From positions 3,720,001-3,784,000 of the forward strand of contig NZ_JACBZT010000001.1 of NCBI RefSeq assembly GCF_013408985.1: a DNA stretch of 64,000 nt. The letters are read 5' to 3'. Both the position numbers and the translations under genes were made by a program. The number at the start of each line of letters is the position of its first letter. Positions within the stretch are counted from its first letter, which is position 1. The notes beneath the pieces are model-generated. The model saw nothing but the letters and a program-made list of their open reading frames with translations. It was not told the origin of the DNA and did no database searches. This DNA comes from Petropleomorpha daqingensis. Its GTDB lineage: Bacteria > Actinomycetota > Actinomycetes > Mycobacteriales > Geodermatophilaceae. Of this stretch, positions 63,765-64,000 are shown in pieces.

Positions 63765-64000
63765 GTGAAGGACGTCAACGTCGTCGAGCTGGTCATCGTC
63801 GTCCTCCTCTTCCTCGTCGTCACCGTCATGGGCTTCGCCGCTGCCCGCTGGCGGCGGGCGGAGAGCCTCATGCACCTCGACGAGTGGGGTCTGGGCGGCC
63901 GCAGCTTCGGCTCGTGGATCACCTGGTTCCTGCTCGGCGGTGACCTCTACACCGCCTACACGTTCGTCGCCGTCCCGGCGCTGATGTTCGGCGCGGGCGC
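63765..64000 (+). CDS. Sodium:solute symporter (SSS family), N-terminal part
   Basis: The first 78 residues of a transporter cut by the right edge. It starts with a hydrophobic helix and has WGLGGRSFGSWITWFLLGGD followed by LYTAYTFVAVPALMFG, typical of monocarboxylate/amino-acid SSS symporters of the MctP type. GTG, three bases after DUF3311. Confidence 0.85.
   Translation, partial: MKDVNVVELVIVVLLFLVVTVMGFAAARWRRAESLMHLDEWGLGGRSFGSWITWFLLGGDLYTAYTFVAVPALMFGAG

Overview
This 64 kb window is dense, very GC-rich chromosomal DNA with short intergenic gaps, many GTG starts and frequent 4-base GTGA/ATGA gene overlaps. It looks like a high-GC actinobacterium, and the gene mix suggests Geodermatophilaceae (Blastococcus, Geodermatophilus, Modestobacter). 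Supporting marks are a FasR-like regulator beside fabD-fabH-acp-fabF, homodimeric aceE, DUF3145 and DUF3052 proteins, an AhpE-type peroxiredoxin, a mycothiol-family enzyme, several Ser/Thr protein kinases, and leaderless genes with a TAnnnT -10 box just before the start codon. The family assignment is inference. I saw no phage, insertion sequence, integrase or CRISPR array.

Layout. 0-11 kb holds housekeeping and accessory genes: a lipid kinase, a LuxR regulator, a small lipase with a coupled Cys-rich membrane protein, an acyl-CoA dehydrogenase, a DUF1326/DUF2182 pair and two membrane Ser/Thr kinases. 11-19 kb holds a single-chain biotin-dependent acyl-CoA carboxylase, an ArsR regulator coupled to an AHSA1-YCII fusion, a large secreted glycine-rich/Fn3-like protein and a Pro/Thr-rich secreted protein. 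20-22.4 kb holds a ferric reductase divergent from a cobalamin riboswitch with cbtB-cbtA, then a CAU-anticodon tRNA. 22.5-29.5 kb holds an ABC exporter with a two-component system, a mycothiol-family enzyme, a GGDEF protein, a cold-shock-like protein and DUF3145.

29.7-36.2 kb is a complete type II fatty acid synthesis operon on the minus strand: fasR, fabD, a small lipoyl-like protein without the acceptor lysine, fabH, acp, fabF, accD. 36-39 kb holds a PAP2 phosphatase, a cupin and an M20 hydrolase. At 38.7-40.0 kb a gene with an AbiEi-like N-terminus and a DUF559 (Vsr-like nuclease) C-terminus is enclosed by matching, inverted, palindrome-rich ends. aceE, DUF3052, ahpE, a glycosyltransferase, tRNA-Val(TAC), a STAS protein and a lytic transglycosylase follow.

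48-58 kb is a lipid-assembly island: plsB is translationally coupled to one unbroken 973-codon frame that joins a HAD phosphatase, a PlsC acyltransferase and a WS/DGAT domain, beside a second WS/DGAT, an NAD-dependent epimerase-like enzyme and alpha/beta hydrolases. On paper this could carry glycerol-3-phosphate to triacylglycerol with two polypeptides, which would follow naturally from the fatty acid synthesis genes 20 kb away. The window closes with a leaderless argG behind overlapping operator-like dyads, a FUSC transporter, a royal-jelly-like beta-propeller protein, a Nif3-like protein and the start of a DUF3311-linked sodium:solute symporter.
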